Source of the DNA: an uncultured Rhodospirillales bacterium
GTDB lineage: Bacteria; Pseudomonadota; Alphaproteobacteria; Rhodospirillales; Defluviicoccaceae
DNA length: 23,728 nt
Direction: 5' to 3'
Assembly (NCBI GenBank): GCA_937127205.1
Contig: CAKZLS010000241.1
Location: 1 to 23,728, forward strand
Position numbers and translations under genes: made by a program. The notes beneath the pieces were generated by a model that saw only the letters and a program-made list of their open reading frames with translations, was not told the DNA's origin and searched no databases. This document shows, piece by piece, positions 6,625 to 15,512 of this stretch (within the stretch, counting starts at the first letter, position 1; the number at the start of each line of letters is the position of its first letter).

Positions 6625-7797
6625 ATGCGAGCGCTCCTTTTCCTGTCCCGTTTTATCTGCATTGCTGCCGTCCTTGTGATCGTGGGGATCGCCGCCTGGG
6701 AGATTGGTGCTCGGCCAGCGATGGCGCAACCGGCGGGGCCGCCGCCGCTGACCGCGGTCACCGTGACGCCGGTCAAGCTTTTGAAAGTGGCCGATACCGT
6801 CCAGCAGATAGGGCGGGTCCAGGCGATCAATGACGTGGAGTTGCGCGCCCGGGTTCAGGGCTTTCTGGAACAACGCCTGTTTCGCGAAGGCGTCGATGTC
6901 GAAAAGGGCGCTCTGCTGTTCGTCATTGAGCAGGCGGAGTACGAAACCGAGGTGGCGCGGGCGGAGGCACGGCTGGCCAGTGCAAAAGCCGAACTCGAGA
7001 ACACCCGACGCGCCCGCGCAAGGTCCGAGTCCTTGCTCGGCCGGGGGAATATCTCTCAAGCCGCTCACGACGACGCCATAGCCGCCAATCTTCAGGCGGA
7101 AGCCGACGTAAAGGCCGCGGAGGCGGAGCTTCGGGCCGCCGAGCTTAATCTCAGCTACACGGAGATCCACGCACCCTTTTCGGGAAGGATAGGCCGTTCG
7201 CAATACAGCGTCGGCGATCTGCTCGGCCCGGACAGCGAAGCCTTGGCCGAACTCGTCTCGCTGGACCCCATCCATGTCTATGTCGAGGTTCCCGAAAACG
7301 TCCTCTTCGAGTCTCGCCGGCGCAACGAGGAACGGGCTCAGAAGGGGGAAGAGATCCCGGTGATTACGCCGCGGCTCCGTTTCCGCGACGGCAGCTACTA
7401 TCCCCACGACGGGACCGTCGACTTTCGCGACAACCGGATCAATCCCACCACCGGCACGCAGACGGCACGCGGAGTGTTTCCCAATCCCGACAAGGTTCTC
7501 TTGCCGGGTCAGTACGTGGAGGTGGTGGTGCAGATCGGCGACGAGGAGGAGCGGCTGGTCATACCGCAGGCTTCCGTGCAGGAAGACCAGGCCGGACGCT
7601 TCGTTTTGGTGGTCGACGACGCCGACACGGTGACCATCCGCCGCGTGGTGCTTGGCGATCCACAGGGTATTTACACGGTAGTGGAGTCGGGGCTCTCCGA
7701 GGGCGAACGCGTCATCTTTCAGGGCGTGCAGAAGGTGCGGCCGGGCATGAAGGTGACGGCCACGGAGGCCAATCCAGAGCAGCGGATCTTGGAGTAG
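6625..7797 (+). CDS. RND efflux periplasmic adaptor (membrane fusion protein)
   Basis: This 390-residue adaptor links the inner-membrane pump encoded next to it with an outer-membrane channel. The N-terminus (MRALLFLSRF and a hydrophobic stretch up to about residue 25, then RPAMAQ) is a signal sequence or anchor; no lipobox Cys is seen. Lipoyl halves occur around DVELRARVQGFLEQRLF and AELNLSYTEIHAPFSGRIG, separated by an Ala/Glu/Arg-rich alpha-helical hairpin (about 112-170). A beta-barrel and membrane-proximal domain follow, ending in GERVIFQGVQKVRPGMKV. An in-frame GTG at 6577 directly abuts AGGAGG, which is too close for efficient use, and would place 16 polar residues before the signal, so I prefer the ATG at 6625. 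The stop is 4 bp before the pump's GTG, so the two are co-translated. No outer-membrane partner gene is in the window. Confidence 0.92.
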   Translation: MRALLFLSRFICIAAVLVIVGIAAWEIGARPAMAQPAGPPPLTAVTVTPVKLLKVADTVQQIGRVQAINDVELRARVQGFLEQRLFREGVDVEKGALLFVIEQAEYETEVARAEARLASAKAELENTRRARARSESLLGRGNISQAAHDDAIAANLQAEADVKAAEAELRAAELNLSYTEIHAPFSGRIGRSQYSVGDLLGPDSEALAELVSLDPIHVYVEVPENVLFESRRRNEERAQKGEEIPVITPRLRFRDGSYYPHDGTVDFRDNRINPTTGTQTARGVFPNPDKVLLPGQYVEVVVQIGDEEERLVIPQASVQEDQAGRFVLVVDDADTVTIRRVVLGDPQGIYTVVESGLSEGERVIFQGVQKVRPGMKVTATEANPEQRILE

Positions 7798-7801
7798 GGC
7801 G

Positions 7802-10800
7802 GTGTTTAGTCGCTATTTCATCGATCGTCCGCGCTTTGCGGTGGTCCTGTCCCTGTTCTTGATCATTGGCGGCATTCTCGCGCTTCTCGGAATGCCCATT
7901 GCCCAATTCCCGCCGATTACGCCACCCGTCGTGGAGGTGAAGGCGAGTTTTCCGGGGGCAAACGCGGAAACCGTCGAGTCCACCGTCACGGTTCCCATCG
8001 AGCAGGAAGTCAACGGCGTCGACGGCATGCTCTACATGTCGTCGCAGAGCTCCAACAGCGGCGCCATGACGCTGACCGTGACTTTCGCCATCGGCACCGA
8101 TCCCGATATTGCCCAAGTCAATGTCCAGAACCGGGTGACGCTGGCCGAAGCACGCTTGCCCGAGGAGGCCAAACGGCAAGGCATCACGGTGCGCAAACAG
8201 TCTACGTCGGTGCTGCTATTTATCGAGCTGGGCTCGCCGAACCGCACCTTCGACAACACCTTTCTCAGCAACTACGCGCGCATCAACCTCATCGACCGGT
8301 TGTTGAGATTGCCGGGGGTCGGCAACGTCGAGATCTTCGCCGGGGCTTATTACAGCATGCGGATTTGGCTGGATCCCCGCCGCATGGCCAGTTTGGGCAT
8401 CAGCGCCACCGACATTGCCGATGCCGTCCGCGACCAGAACGTTCAGGTGGCCGCCGGACAGATTGGACAGATGCCGGTCGCCGACGACCAGCAGCTTCGC
8501 TACACCCTCGAAACCAAAGGCCGGCTCAACCAGGTGGAGGAATTCGAGGATATCATCGTCCGAGCCAATGCCGACGGCTCGCTGATCCGTCTCGCCGACG
8601 TGGCCCGGGTGGAACTGGGCGCCGAAACCTACAACCGATTTGCGTATCTCGACGACTCGCCCTCCGTTCCCATCGGAGTGTTCCTCCAGCCGGGCGCGAA
8701 CGCCCTGGAAACCGCCCGCTCGGTGTCCAAGGCCATGGCCGAGGCGGCCACCAAGTTCCCCAAGGACATGCGCTACGACATTCCCTACGACACGACCGAA
8801 TTCGTAGAGGAATCCATCATCGAGGTGGTCAAAACACTCGCGATCGCCACGGCGCTGGTAATCTTCGTGGTGTTCGTTTTCTTAGGCGATTGGCGGGCTG
8901 CGTTGATCCCCATGGCGACCATTCCGGTTTCGCTGATCGGCGCGCTGCTTATCCTCAGTATGCTCGGGTATTCCATCAACACGATCACCTTGTTCGGCCT
9001 TCTGCTGGCCATCGGGATCGTGGTGGACGACGCCATCGTCGTCATCGAAAACGCGCAGCGGCTGGTGGGTGAGGGCATGGCCCCGCGACCGGCGGCCATC
9101 GAAACCATGCGCCAAGTGACGGGACCGATCATCGCCACCACTCTGGTGCTGCTGGCGGTGTTCATCCCGGTGGGCTTTCTGCCCGGGATCACCGGTCAAC
9201 TGTATCAGCAATTCGCGGTGACCCTGGCCGCAGCGGTCTCCATTTCGTCGCTCAACGCGCTCACACTCAGCCCCGCTCTCTGTGCGGTGTTGCTCGGCGG
9301 AAAAAAGCGAGAGCCATGGCTGCCGCTTCGTCTTTTCAATAAGGGATTTGCCAACGTTACCGCGCGCTACGGCACCGTCGTCGCGGTTCTGGTGCGTCGC
9401 GTGAGTATCGTCGTTTTGGTTTTCGCCGTTCTCCTCGGCGTGACGTTTTTCGGTTACACCCGGCTTCCCGCCGCTTTTCTGCCGGATGAGGATCAAGGCT
9501 ACTTTTTCGTCGACCTGCAGCTGCCGGATGGCGCCGCGCTGCCCCGCACGCATACCGTGCTGGAAAAAGTATACGAGATCATGGCCAAGACACCCGGCGT
9601 CAATCAGGTGGTCTGGATCGGCGGGTTTAGCCTGATCTCCGGCGTGGCCACAAACGCTGGCTTCGCGGTAGGGGTGCTCGAGCCCTTCGACGAGCGCGAA
9701 GCGAAGGGGCACACCGTTCACCAGATCATCGGTGCGCTCCAGCCCCAGTTTTCCGCTATCCAGGAGGCAGAGGTTTTCGCCTTCAATCCGCCGGCCGTTC
9801 GCGGCCTGGGGCGAACCGGAGGCTTCGAATTTCAACTCCAAGACGTGGCCGGTCGAACGCCTCAGGATCTGGCGGCGGCCATGCGCGCTCTGGTGTTCAC
9901 CGCCAATTCACAACCGGAAATGACGAGGGTATTCTCAACCTTCCAGGCCGAGGCGCCGCGGATTTCCATTTCCGTCGATCGCACAAAGGCCAAGACCCTG
10001 GGGGTGCCGCTGAGCGAAATTTTCAGCACGCTCCAAACGCAGCTTGGCTCTCTCTATATCAATGACTTCAATAAATTCGGGCGGGTATTTCAGGTTCGGG
10101 CCCAGGCCGAGGCGTTTGCCCGGAGCAATCCCCAAGACATTCTGCGCCTCTATGTGCGCAACGACCGCGGCGAAACCATACCCATGGAAACATTGGTATC
10201 CCTTTCGCCCACCATCGGCCCCGAGACCATCACCCGCTACAATCTGTTCCGCTCGGCGGCGATCAACGGTTCGGCCGCGCCCGGTTACAGTTCCGGCGAC
10301 GCCATCCAGGCCATGGATCGCATCGCCGACACGACGCTGCCGCCCGGAATGAGCTTTGAGTGGAGCGGGCTGTCACTGCAGGAGATCCAAGCGGGCAATG
10401 TGGCCCCGATCATTTTTTCGCTGGCGTTCGTGTTCGTCTATCTCGCATTGGTGGCCCTCTACGAAAGTTGGTCGATCCCGTTCGCCGTGATCCTGTCGGT
10501 GCCGGCCGCCATCTCCGGAGCCGTCGCCGTCCAGTTGTTGCTCGGTCAGCAAAGCAACATCTACGCCCAGATCGGCTTGGTCCTGTTGATCGGACTGGCC
10601 AGCAAGAACGCGATTTTGATCGTCGAGTTCGCGATCCAGGAGTATCGCGCCGGGCGAGGCGCCCGAGGCGCGGCGCTGCGGGCGGCCCGATTGCGCTTTC
10701 GGGCGGTAATGATGACCGCGTTTTCATTCGTGCTGGGAACCATCCCGCTGGTCATCGCTACCGGCGCCGGCGGCGCGAGCCGGCAATCCTTGGGCGCTCC

Positions 10801-10945
10801 GGTGTTCGGCGGTATGATCGCCGCCGCAGTTCTTGGCACATTGCTGGTGCCGGTACTGTTCGCGGGAATCCAAAGAGTGTTTCCGGGCCGCAACAAGCGC
10901 CAAGACGGAAACGACGACGGCGGAACTAGCGTCCTCGACGCTTAG
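7802..10945 (+). CDS. RND multidrug efflux pump, AcrB/HAE1 type
   Basis: This 1047-residue proton-driven inner-membrane transporter pairs with the adaptor just upstream. It begins MFSRYFIDRPRFA, the typical HAE1 start, has two large periplasmic loops and about twelve transmembrane helices. The proton-relay residues are present: Asp409 and Asp410 in GIVVDDAIVVIEN, and Lys935 in IGLASKNAILIVEFA, equivalent to AcrB Asp407, Asp408 and Lys940. The length is normal for AcrB-like pumps. The start codon is GTG, with GGAG at 7791-7794 about 7 bases upstream inside the end of the adaptor gene. The C-terminus is short and charged (NKRQDGNDDGG). The stop overlaps the convergent PAS gene by four bases. 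Substrates are probably hydrophobic or amphipathic compounds, but they cannot be predicted from sequence. No local TetR-type repressor is seen. Confidence 0.95.
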   Translation: MFSRYFIDRPRFAVVLSLFLIIGGILALLGMPIAQFPPITPPVVEVKASFPGANAETVESTVTVPIEQEVNGVDGMLYMSSQSSNSGAMTLTVTFAIGTDPDIAQVNVQNRVTLAEARLPEEAKRQGITVRKQSTSVLLFIELGSPNRTFDNTFLSNYARINLIDRLLRLPGVGNVEIFAGAYYSMRIWLDPRRMASLGISATDIADAVRDQNVQVAAGQIGQMPVADDQQLRYTLETKGRLNQVEEFEDIIVRANADGSLIRLADVARVELGAETYNRFAYLDDSPSVPIGVFLQPGANALETARSVSKAMAEAATKFPKDMRYDIPYDTTEFVEESIIEVVKTLAIATALVIFVVFVFLGDWRAALIPMATIPVSLIGALLILSMLGYSINTITLFGLLLAIGIVVDDAIVVIENAQRLVGEGMAPRPAAIETMRQVTGPIIATTLVLLAVFIPVGFLPGITGQLYQQFAVTLAAAVSISSLNALTLSPALCAVLLGGKKREPWLPLRLFNKGFANVTARYGTVVAVLVRRVSIVVLVFAVLLGVTFFGYTRLPAAFLPDEDQGYFFVDLQLPDGAALPRTHTVLEKVYEIMAKTPGVNQVVWIGGFSLISGVATNAGFAVGVLEPFDEREAKGHTVHQIIGALQPQFSAIQEAEVFAFNPPAVRGLGRTGGFEFQLQDVAGRTPQDLAAAMRALVFTANSQPEMTRVFSTFQAEAPRISISVDRTKAKTLGVPLSEIFSTLQTQLGSLYINDFNKFGRVFQVRAQAEAFARSNPQDILRLYVRNDRGETIPMETLVSLSPTIGPETITRYNLFRSAAINGSAAPGYSSGDAIQAMDRIADTTLPPGMSFEWSGLSLQEIQAGNVAPIIFSLAFVFVYLALVALYESWSIPFAVILSVPAAISGAVAVQLLLGQQSNIYAQIGLVLLIGLASKNAILIVEFAIQEYRAGRGARGAALRAARLRFRAVMMTAFSFVLGTIPLVIATGAGGASRQSLGAPVFGGMIAAAVLGTLLVPVLFAGIQRVFPGRNKRQDGNDDGGTSVLDA

Positions 10946-11511
10946 GTCCGGTCTTTGCCCTCACCGAGGGTCAGGGCTTCCAACAAAATATTGCGGTCCT
11001 CAAGCGCGGCTTCAGCCAAACCTTCCTGGTGGGCGAGCTGCCGGGTTAGCCGGGTCAACTCTCCCTGCATTTCCGCAAGCTTTTCGTTGAGGACACTGAG
11101 CGATGAGTTCAACTGTTCGATGACCGTCACATTGTGCTCGGCCACAACAAAGAGCGTTTGATCGTCCGCGTATACCGTCCCATTCAGCGCCATTGCCCGG
11201 CCGGCCCGTGGGCCGAGATTGAGGACCCCTTCGTAGATGATCTGTGCCGAGACGCCACGCGGAACTCGGCGCCCGGCAAACTGCTCAAACCGCGGATTTG
11301 CGAAAACCCCGCTTACATCCGCCCCTGCCTTGGCCGGCACGTCCGCAGGCATCAACTCCATAAAGGCGCGATTTCCCTCCCAAAGTTGGCCATCGCGGCC
11401 AATGACCGCCACGGCCAAGGCCGAGACGTCAGCGAGGTAATCGGGGATGTGCCGTTCCTTGAGATGGTCGTCGGATTTCATCGCGGTAAAAGCGCCCACA
11501 GCCGTCTCCAT
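10942..11511 (-). CDS. PAS-like domain protein with C-terminal coiled coil
   Basis: This 189-residue soluble protein has a PAS-like N-terminal part (about 25-130). It begins YLADVSALAVAVIGRDGQLWEGNRAFMELMP, where IGRDGQLWEGNRAF resembles the PAS strand-turn and Asn-containing helix, and ends with LFVVAEHNVTVIEQL. A strongly heptad-like helix follows (about 130-180, ELNSSLSVLNEKLAEMQGEL onward). No kinase, cyclase, GGDEF or DNA-binding domain is attached, so it may sense a ligand or redox state and signal through coiled-coil partner contacts. It is convergent with the RND pump and overlaps it by four bases. No strong ribosome-binding site precedes the ATG at 11511; Met11 (11481) is an alternative start. 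Specific function unknown. Confidence 0.7.
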   Translation of the reverse strand: METAVGAFTAMKSDDHLKERHIPDYLADVSALAVAVIGRDGQLWEGNRAFMELMPADVPAKAGADVSGVFANPRFEQFAGRRVPRGVSAQIIYEGVLNLGPRAGRAMALNGTVYADDQTLFVVAEHNVTVIEQLNSSLSVLNEKLAEMQGELTRLTRQLAHQEGLAEAALEDRNILLEALTLGEGKDRT

Positions 11512-11676
11512 GGTTCTGTATATGAGACTATGCTTATCTCTAGTTTTGCACGCCTAGCGCCAAAGCGAAACCTATTTCCCCATTTTTATGCCGGGAATTG
11601 AGAGCCATCCCAGAGTCTTCGTGCCGAGTGTCGAGGGCGAGCCGCTGCCGCGGCCCGCCGGTGGATGAAAAGTAGC

Positions 11677-11707
11677 GAAAAGAGTACGGCTGATCCCAAC
11701 CGCCGTA
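11677..11707 (-). terminator. Weak terminator-like hairpin after gltA
   Basis: Immediately after the gltA stop, on the minus strand, TACGGC and GCCGTA (11707-11702 with 11690-11685) form a 6-bp stem with an 11-nt loop, followed by CTCTTTTC. The stem is short and the T run interrupted, so this is only a plausible terminator; its position right behind the stop codon is the main support. Confidence 0.35.
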
Positions 11708-13030
11708 TTAGCCGCGCCTCTCGAGAGGCACGAAGGAACGCTCGGTGGGGCCGGTGTAGAGCTGGCGGGGGCGGCCGATTTTCTGGGTCGGATCTTCGAT
11801 CATCTCGTTCCATTGCGCGACCCACCCGACGGTTCGAGCCACGGCGAACAATACCGTGAACATGCTGGTGGGAATGCCCATGGCGCGGAAGATGATGCCC
11901 GAGTAGAAGTCCACGTTGGGGTAGAGCTTTTTCTCGACAAAGAACTCGTCCTCGAGCGCGATGCGCTCCAGCTCCATGGCCAATTCGAGCAACGGCTCGT
12001 CGCGCACGCCAAGCTCATCCAAAACTTCATGACACGACTGACGCATGATGGTCGCCCGGGGGTCGAAGTTTTTGTAGACCCGGTGACCGAAGCCCATCAG
12101 CCGGAACGGGTCGTTCTTGTCCTTGGCACGCTTGATATATTCGGGAACGTTGCTGACGTCGCCGATCTCTTCGAGCATGTTGAGAACGGCTTCATTGGCG
12201 CCGCCGTGAGCCGGGCCCCACAACGACGCGATACCGGCGGCGATGCAGGCGAACGGATTGGCACCGCTGGAGCCCGCGAGCCGGACCGTCGAGGTGGACG
12301 CATTCTGTTCGTGGTCCGCGTGGAGGATCAGGATCCGGTCCATGGCCTTGGCCAGCACCGGGTTGACCTTATACTCCTCGCACGGGTTGGAATACATCAT
12401 ATGGAGGAAGTTTTCGGAGTATTTCAGATCGTTACGCGGATACATGAACGGCTGGCCGATGGCGTACTTGTAGGCCCAGGCCGCGATGGTCGGCATCTTG
12501 GCGATCTGGCGATAGGACGCGATCATCCGGTGGCGCGGATTGGTGATGTCCGTGCTGTCGTGATAGAACGCCGAAAGCGCCCCGACCACACCCACCATGA
12601 CCGCCATGGGATGCGAATCCCGCCGGAACCCGTTGTAAAAACTGTGCATCTGTTCATGCAGCATGGTGTGGTAAGTAATATCGGTCTCGAACTTGCGTCT
12701 CTGGTCGGCGGTGGGCAGGTCGCCGTACAGCAGCAGGTAGCAGACCTCCATGAAATCACATCTTTCCGCCAGATCGGCGATGGCATATCCGCGGTACAGC
12801 AGCACACCCTGGTCGCCGTCGATGTACGTAATGGCGGATTCGCAGCTTCCCGTGGATGTAAAGCCGGGATCGAAGGTGAAACAGTCGGTATCCTGATACA
12901 GCGTGCGCACGTCGATGACGTCGGGTCCCGTCGTGCCGCTGATCACCGGCAGCTCATAGCTCTTACCGGTGGTATTGTCCGTGAGGGTCATGGTCCGCTT
13001 GGTGGTGTTCGCAGCTAATGTCTTATTCAT
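11708..13030 (-). CDS. gltA: Citrate synthase (type II)
   Basis: This 440-residue enzyme condenses acetyl-CoA with oxaloacetate to form citrate, the entry step of the TCA cycle. The catalytic triad is present: His275 in WGPAHGGANEAV, His316 in MGFGHRVYKNFDPRA and Asp374 in NVDFYSG. The HADHEQNASTSTVR block (237-250) and the C-terminal GWVAQWNEM and GRPRQLYTG blocks are typical of the long, hexameric, Gram-negative type; allosteric NADH control is known for some members but cannot be judged here. The N-terminal region begins MNKTLAANTTKRTMTLTDNTTGKSYELP, as in alphaproteobacterial enzymes. AAGGA lies about 10 bases upstream of the ATG. It follows gltX on the same strand after 131 bp, an arrangement I recall as common in alphaproteobacteria. 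That gap contains a direct repeat. Confidence 0.97.
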   Translation of the reverse strand: MNKTLAANTTKRTMTLTDNTTGKSYELPVISGTTGPDVIDVRTLYQDTDCFTFDPGFTSTGSCESAITYIDGDQGVLLYRGYAIADLAERCDFMEVCYLLLYGDLPTADQRRKFETDITYHTMLHEQMHSFYNGFRRDSHPMAVMVGVVGALSAFYHDSTDITNPRHRMIASYRQIAKMPTIAAWAYKYAIGQPFMYPRNDLKYSENFLHMMYSNPCEEYKVNPVLAKAMDRILILHADHEQNASTSTVRLAGSSGANPFACIAAGIASLWGPAHGGANEAVLNMLEEIGDVSNVPEYIKRAKDKNDPFRLMGFGHRVYKNFDPRATIMRQSCHEVLDELGVRDEPLLELAMELERIALEDEFFVEKKLYPNVDFYSGIIFRAMGIPTSMFTVLFAVARTVGWVAQWNEMIEDPTQKIGRPRQLYTGPTERSFVPLERRG

Positions 13031-13123
13031 GCGCGTATCCTTGAAATTCCAACTTCCCGTTCCCGGCCCATTTCTCCCGACGCTGTCTTTTCTTCCCGAT
13101 TAAACGATCCAGGTTTAGCCGCC

Positions 13124-13154
13124 CCCAATAGTAATCATCCCCAATCCCAATAGT
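13124..13154. repeat. Direct repeat CCCAATAGT x2, 22 bp apart, upstream of gltA
   Basis: CCCAATAGT occurs at 13124-13132 and again at 13146-13154, with start points exactly 22 bp apart (two helical turns). A partial copy, CCCCAAT, lies between them. On the minus strand this reads ACTATTGGG twice, about 95-125 bp upstream of the gltA start and just behind the gltX stop. This spacing suits an activator or repressor binding on one face of the helix. The protein is unknown. Confidence 0.4.
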
Positions 13155-13161
13155 CCGGGGT

Positions 13162-14574
13162 TCATTCACCCAAGGCTTGTCCCACGCGAGCCAGCGCTTC
13201 GTTCTTTCCCAGGACCTCCATGACTTCGAATATGGGCGGCGACACGGTGGAACCGGCCAGTGCCGCCCGGAGGGGCTGAGCGACATCACGCAGCTTTACC
13301 CCCTGGGGCTGTTGAGTTTCGACGTAGTCCCTCGCGGTCCGTTCAAGCGCTTCAGCGTTCCAGTGCTCAACGTTTAGCAGAAGTCCCCGCACTTTCCCAA
13401 GATGTTGTTTCGCGCCGGTATCCAATAGCTTGGCGGCCTTGGTGTCCACGGCAATGGGGGCGTCGATGGCATAAAACTCTGCCTTTTCAGCGAGTTCTTC
13501 CAGTGTTTTCGCGCGATCTTTTAATCCCGGCATCCCCTTCAGAACACGGGCGCGGGCATCGCCGGACAACGTTCCGTCGAGCCGGCCGCTCAAGCGCTCA
13601 AGCACCAGGTCCGTCAGCCGACCGTCTTCGGCGTGGCGAATATAGTGGCCGTTCAAATTGGCGAGTTTGGCGGTATCGAACCGCGAGGGCCCCCGGCCCA
13701 CGGCGTCGAGGCTGAACCATTCGATCGCCTGATCGCGGCTGATGATTTCCTCGTCGCCATGACTCCAGCCGAGACGCAGCAGGTAATTGCACAGCGCCTC
13801 GGGAAGGAATCCCATATCCTGGTATGCCTCCACGCCGAGCGCCCCGTGCCGTTTCGAGAGCTTGGCACCGTCCGCTCCGTGGATCAGCGGGATATGAGCG
13901 AACACCGGCGGTTCCCAGTCCAGCGCCTTGTAAAGCTGGTACTGGCGAAATGTGTTGGTGAGATGATCGTCGCCGCGGATGACGTGGCTGATCTCCATAT
14001 CGTGGTCGTCCACCACCACTGCCAGCATATAGGTGGGCGTGCCGTCGGCGCGCAGCAGGACCATGTCGTCGAGTTGATCATTGGCCACGGTCACGTCGCC
14101 CTGGACCAGATCGCTGATCCGGGTTTCGCCCTCACGGGGCGCCTTCAGGCGAATCACCGGTTTCGCTCCCGGCGGCGCGTCGGCCGGGTCGCGGTCGCGC
14201 CAGCGGCCATCGTAGCGAACCGAGCGTCCCTCGCTCCGCGCCTTGTCCCGCATCTCGGCGAGTTCCTCTTGCGTGGCAAAGCACTGGTAGGCTTTGCCCT
14301 CGCCGAGCAGCCGGCGGGCGGCCGCGGCATGGCGCTCGGAGCGCGCGAACTGCGATATCCAGTCGCCCTCCCAGTTCAGATCCAGCCACTTCATCCCGTC
14401 GATGATGGCATCCACGGCCTCTTGGGTGGAGCGCGCCCGGTCGGTGTCTTCGATTCGCAGCAAAAAGCGTCCGCCGTGGTGGCGGGCGAACAGCCAGTTG
14501 AACAGCGCCGTGCGGACTCCGCCAATATGGAGGAAACCGGTGGGCGAGGGGGCAAATCGGGTGGTGACCGTCAT
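13162..14574 (-). CDS. gltX: Glutamyl-tRNA synthetase
   Basis: This 470-residue class I aminoacyl-tRNA synthetase charges tRNA-Glu in the cytoplasm (and possibly tRNA-Gln in bacteria using the amidotransferase route). The first ATP motif is HIGG (16-19) within RFAPSPTGFLHIGGVRTALF. The second is KLSKR (238-242) in GADGAKLSKRHGAL. GDDHLTNTFRQ and the C-terminal anticodon-binding region with GVKLRDVAQPLRAALAG are standard. Alphaproteobacteria often have two GltX copies; this one sits with gltA. The ATG at 14574 gives the canonical MTVTTRFAPSP start; the frame stays open for 41 further codons, but these are not family-like. No good Shine-Dalgarno sequence is visible before the start. The divergent neighbour is the YjbQ gene. 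Confidence 0.97.
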   Translation of the reverse strand: MTVTTRFAPSPTGFLHIGGVRTALFNWLFARHHGGRFLLRIEDTDRARSTQEAVDAIIDGMKWLDLNWEGDWISQFARSERHAAAARRLLGEGKAYQCFATQEELAEMRDKARSEGRSVRYDGRWRDRDPADAPPGAKPVIRLKAPREGETRISDLVQGDVTVANDQLDDMVLLRADGTPTYMLAVVVDDHDMEISHVIRGDDHLTNTFRQYQLYKALDWEPPVFAHIPLIHGADGAKLSKRHGALGVEAYQDMGFLPEALCNYLLRLGWSHGDEEIISRDQAIEWFSLDAVGRGPSRFDTAKLANLNGHYIRHAEDGRLTDLVLERLSGRLDGTLSGDARARVLKGMPGLKDRAKTLEELAEKAEFYAIDAPIAVDTKAAKLLDTGAKQHLGKVRGLLLNVEHWNAEALERTARDYVETQQPQGVKLRDVAQPLRAALAGSTVSPPIFEVMEVLGKNEALARVGQALGE

Positions 14575-14726
14575 CAAAACATCAGCATAAGTTTGAAGGG
14601 AAAGAATGAGCCATGATTTACCACACTCGTGACGGTGGCGGTAAGCCCGCGTCAGCGGTTTTTTCTTCTCTATCGTGGTGATATGGTTCGCTGGCACCCG
14701 AAAACCGAGAGGAAAAGCGAAAAATC

Positions 14727-15155
14727 ATGAGCGTATTGGTTCACTGTGACGCCATTGATGTCCCCCTCAGGGTGGGACCCGATATCGCCGATATTACAGC
14801 ACCGTTGAGCGGGATCGTTGCCGAGTCGGGGATCCGAAGCGGAAGCGCCCAGCTCTCGACGGTGGGGTCGACCGGTTCGCTGACCACGATCGAATACGAA
14901 CCGGGCGCCGTCGAGGACCTGAAAAGGGCGATCAAGCGGTTGGCCCCGCCCGACATGGAATACGCCCACGAAATGACGTGGCACGACGGCAATGGACACA
15001 GTCACGTGCAAGCGTCGCTCATGGGGCCGTCGGTGGTGGTGCCCATTCGCGACGGCCGTCTGTGTCTCGGCACCTGGCAGCAGGTCATCGCCATCAATCA
15101 CGACAACAAGGCGCGGCGGCGAACCGTCGAAGTGACCATCATCGGAAACCCCTAG
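14727..15155 (+). CDS. YjbQ family protein (secondary thiamine-phosphate synthase type)
   Basis: This 142-residue protein is a clear member of the YjbQ/UPF0047 family. The diagnostic block is DGNGHSHVQASLMGPSVVVP (about 97-116), followed by RDGRLCLGTWQQVIAIN and the basic RRRTVEVTIIG tail. E. coli YjbQ has been linked to weak thiamine-phosphate synthase activity, hence the common name, but the physiological role of the family is still uncertain. Family members form small beta-rich trimers with a conserved His cluster, here His90, His96-region residues and the GHSH motif. Length matches the family (about 135-145). GAGAGG at 14708-14713 lies upstream of the ATG. It is divergent from gltX, with about 150 bp between. 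Confidence 0.9.
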   Translation: MSVLVHCDAIDVPLRVGPDIADITAPLSGIVAESGIRSGSAQLSTVGSTGSLTTIEYEPGAVEDLKRAIKRLAPPDMEYAHEMTWHDGNGHSHVQASLMGPSVVVPIRDGRLCLGTWQQVIAINHDNKARRRTVEVTIIGNP

Positions 15156-15178
15156 TGGTTTGGCACAACTGTATTCTT

Positions 15179-15493
15179 ATGAACTCTTCTTGGAATCGTT
15201 TTAAATACACTTGTGCGAACGGTGCTGGGGCTCTGATTCATTACGCGGATCGATTCTGCACTATCCTGTACTTGGCGGGAGCGGGCTACGTGGGCGGAAT
15301 GCTTCTGTGGATGGCGTTTACCGAGTCCTTCTGGCTGCTTCTGCTTGCGGTGCCTACGTTGACAACGACGACGCTGTTTTTGCTTAGTTATCTGCGGAAT
15401 CCGAGCCTTGGGCTGCGGATCGAATGGCCAATCCTATCGCGCACGCGAACATTGAAGATAATTCATAAAAGAGGATCGCACCCTACATCTTGA
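15179..15493 (+). CDS. Small two-helix membrane protein, unknown
   Basis: I do not recognise a family for this 104-residue protein. Residues about 29-50 (CTILYLAGAGYVGGMLLWMA) and 52-73 (SFWLLLLAVPTLTTTTLFLL) form two hydrophobic helices separated by a very short turn, a helical-hairpin layout. The N-terminal 25 residues are polar with a few Cys, and the C-terminal 30 are basic (LRIEWPILSRTRTLKIIHKR), which suggests both ends in the cytoplasm. The ATG at 15179 lies 24 bases after the YjbQ stop, without a clear ribosome-binding site, so co-transcription with that gene is possible. The hydrophobic pattern makes a real gene likely, but codon use is less GC-biased than in its neighbours. Confidence 0.5.
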   Translation: MNSSWNRFKYTCANGAGALIHYADRFCTILYLAGAGYVGGMLLWMAFTESFWLLLLAVPTLTTTTLFLLSYLRNPSLGLRIEWPILSRTRTLKIIHKRGSHPTS

Positions 15494-15512
15494 TCATTTC
15501 TCGAGACCGCGC

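Noticed and set aside
5854..7407. Long open frame on the minus strand across endonuclease V and the RND adaptor
   Set aside because: It lies opposite two genes with complete family motifs, reads as low-complexity Arg/Gly/His-rich sequence and matches no family; it is an antisense shadow common in GC-rich DNA.
8882..9841. Minus-strand frame of about 320 codons inside the RND pump gene
   Set aside because: Its composition is rich in His, Asp, Gln and Arg with no fold-like pattern, and the opposite strand encodes conserved pump motifs throughout.
11813..13018. Plus-strand frame of about 400 codons opposite gltA
   Set aside because: It is the antisense of citrate synthase codons; no ribosome-binding site or recognisable domain.
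13633..14616. Plus-strand frame of about 330 codons opposite gltX
   Set aside because: The sense strand has complete glutamyl-tRNA synthetase motifs; the antisense product has no family features.
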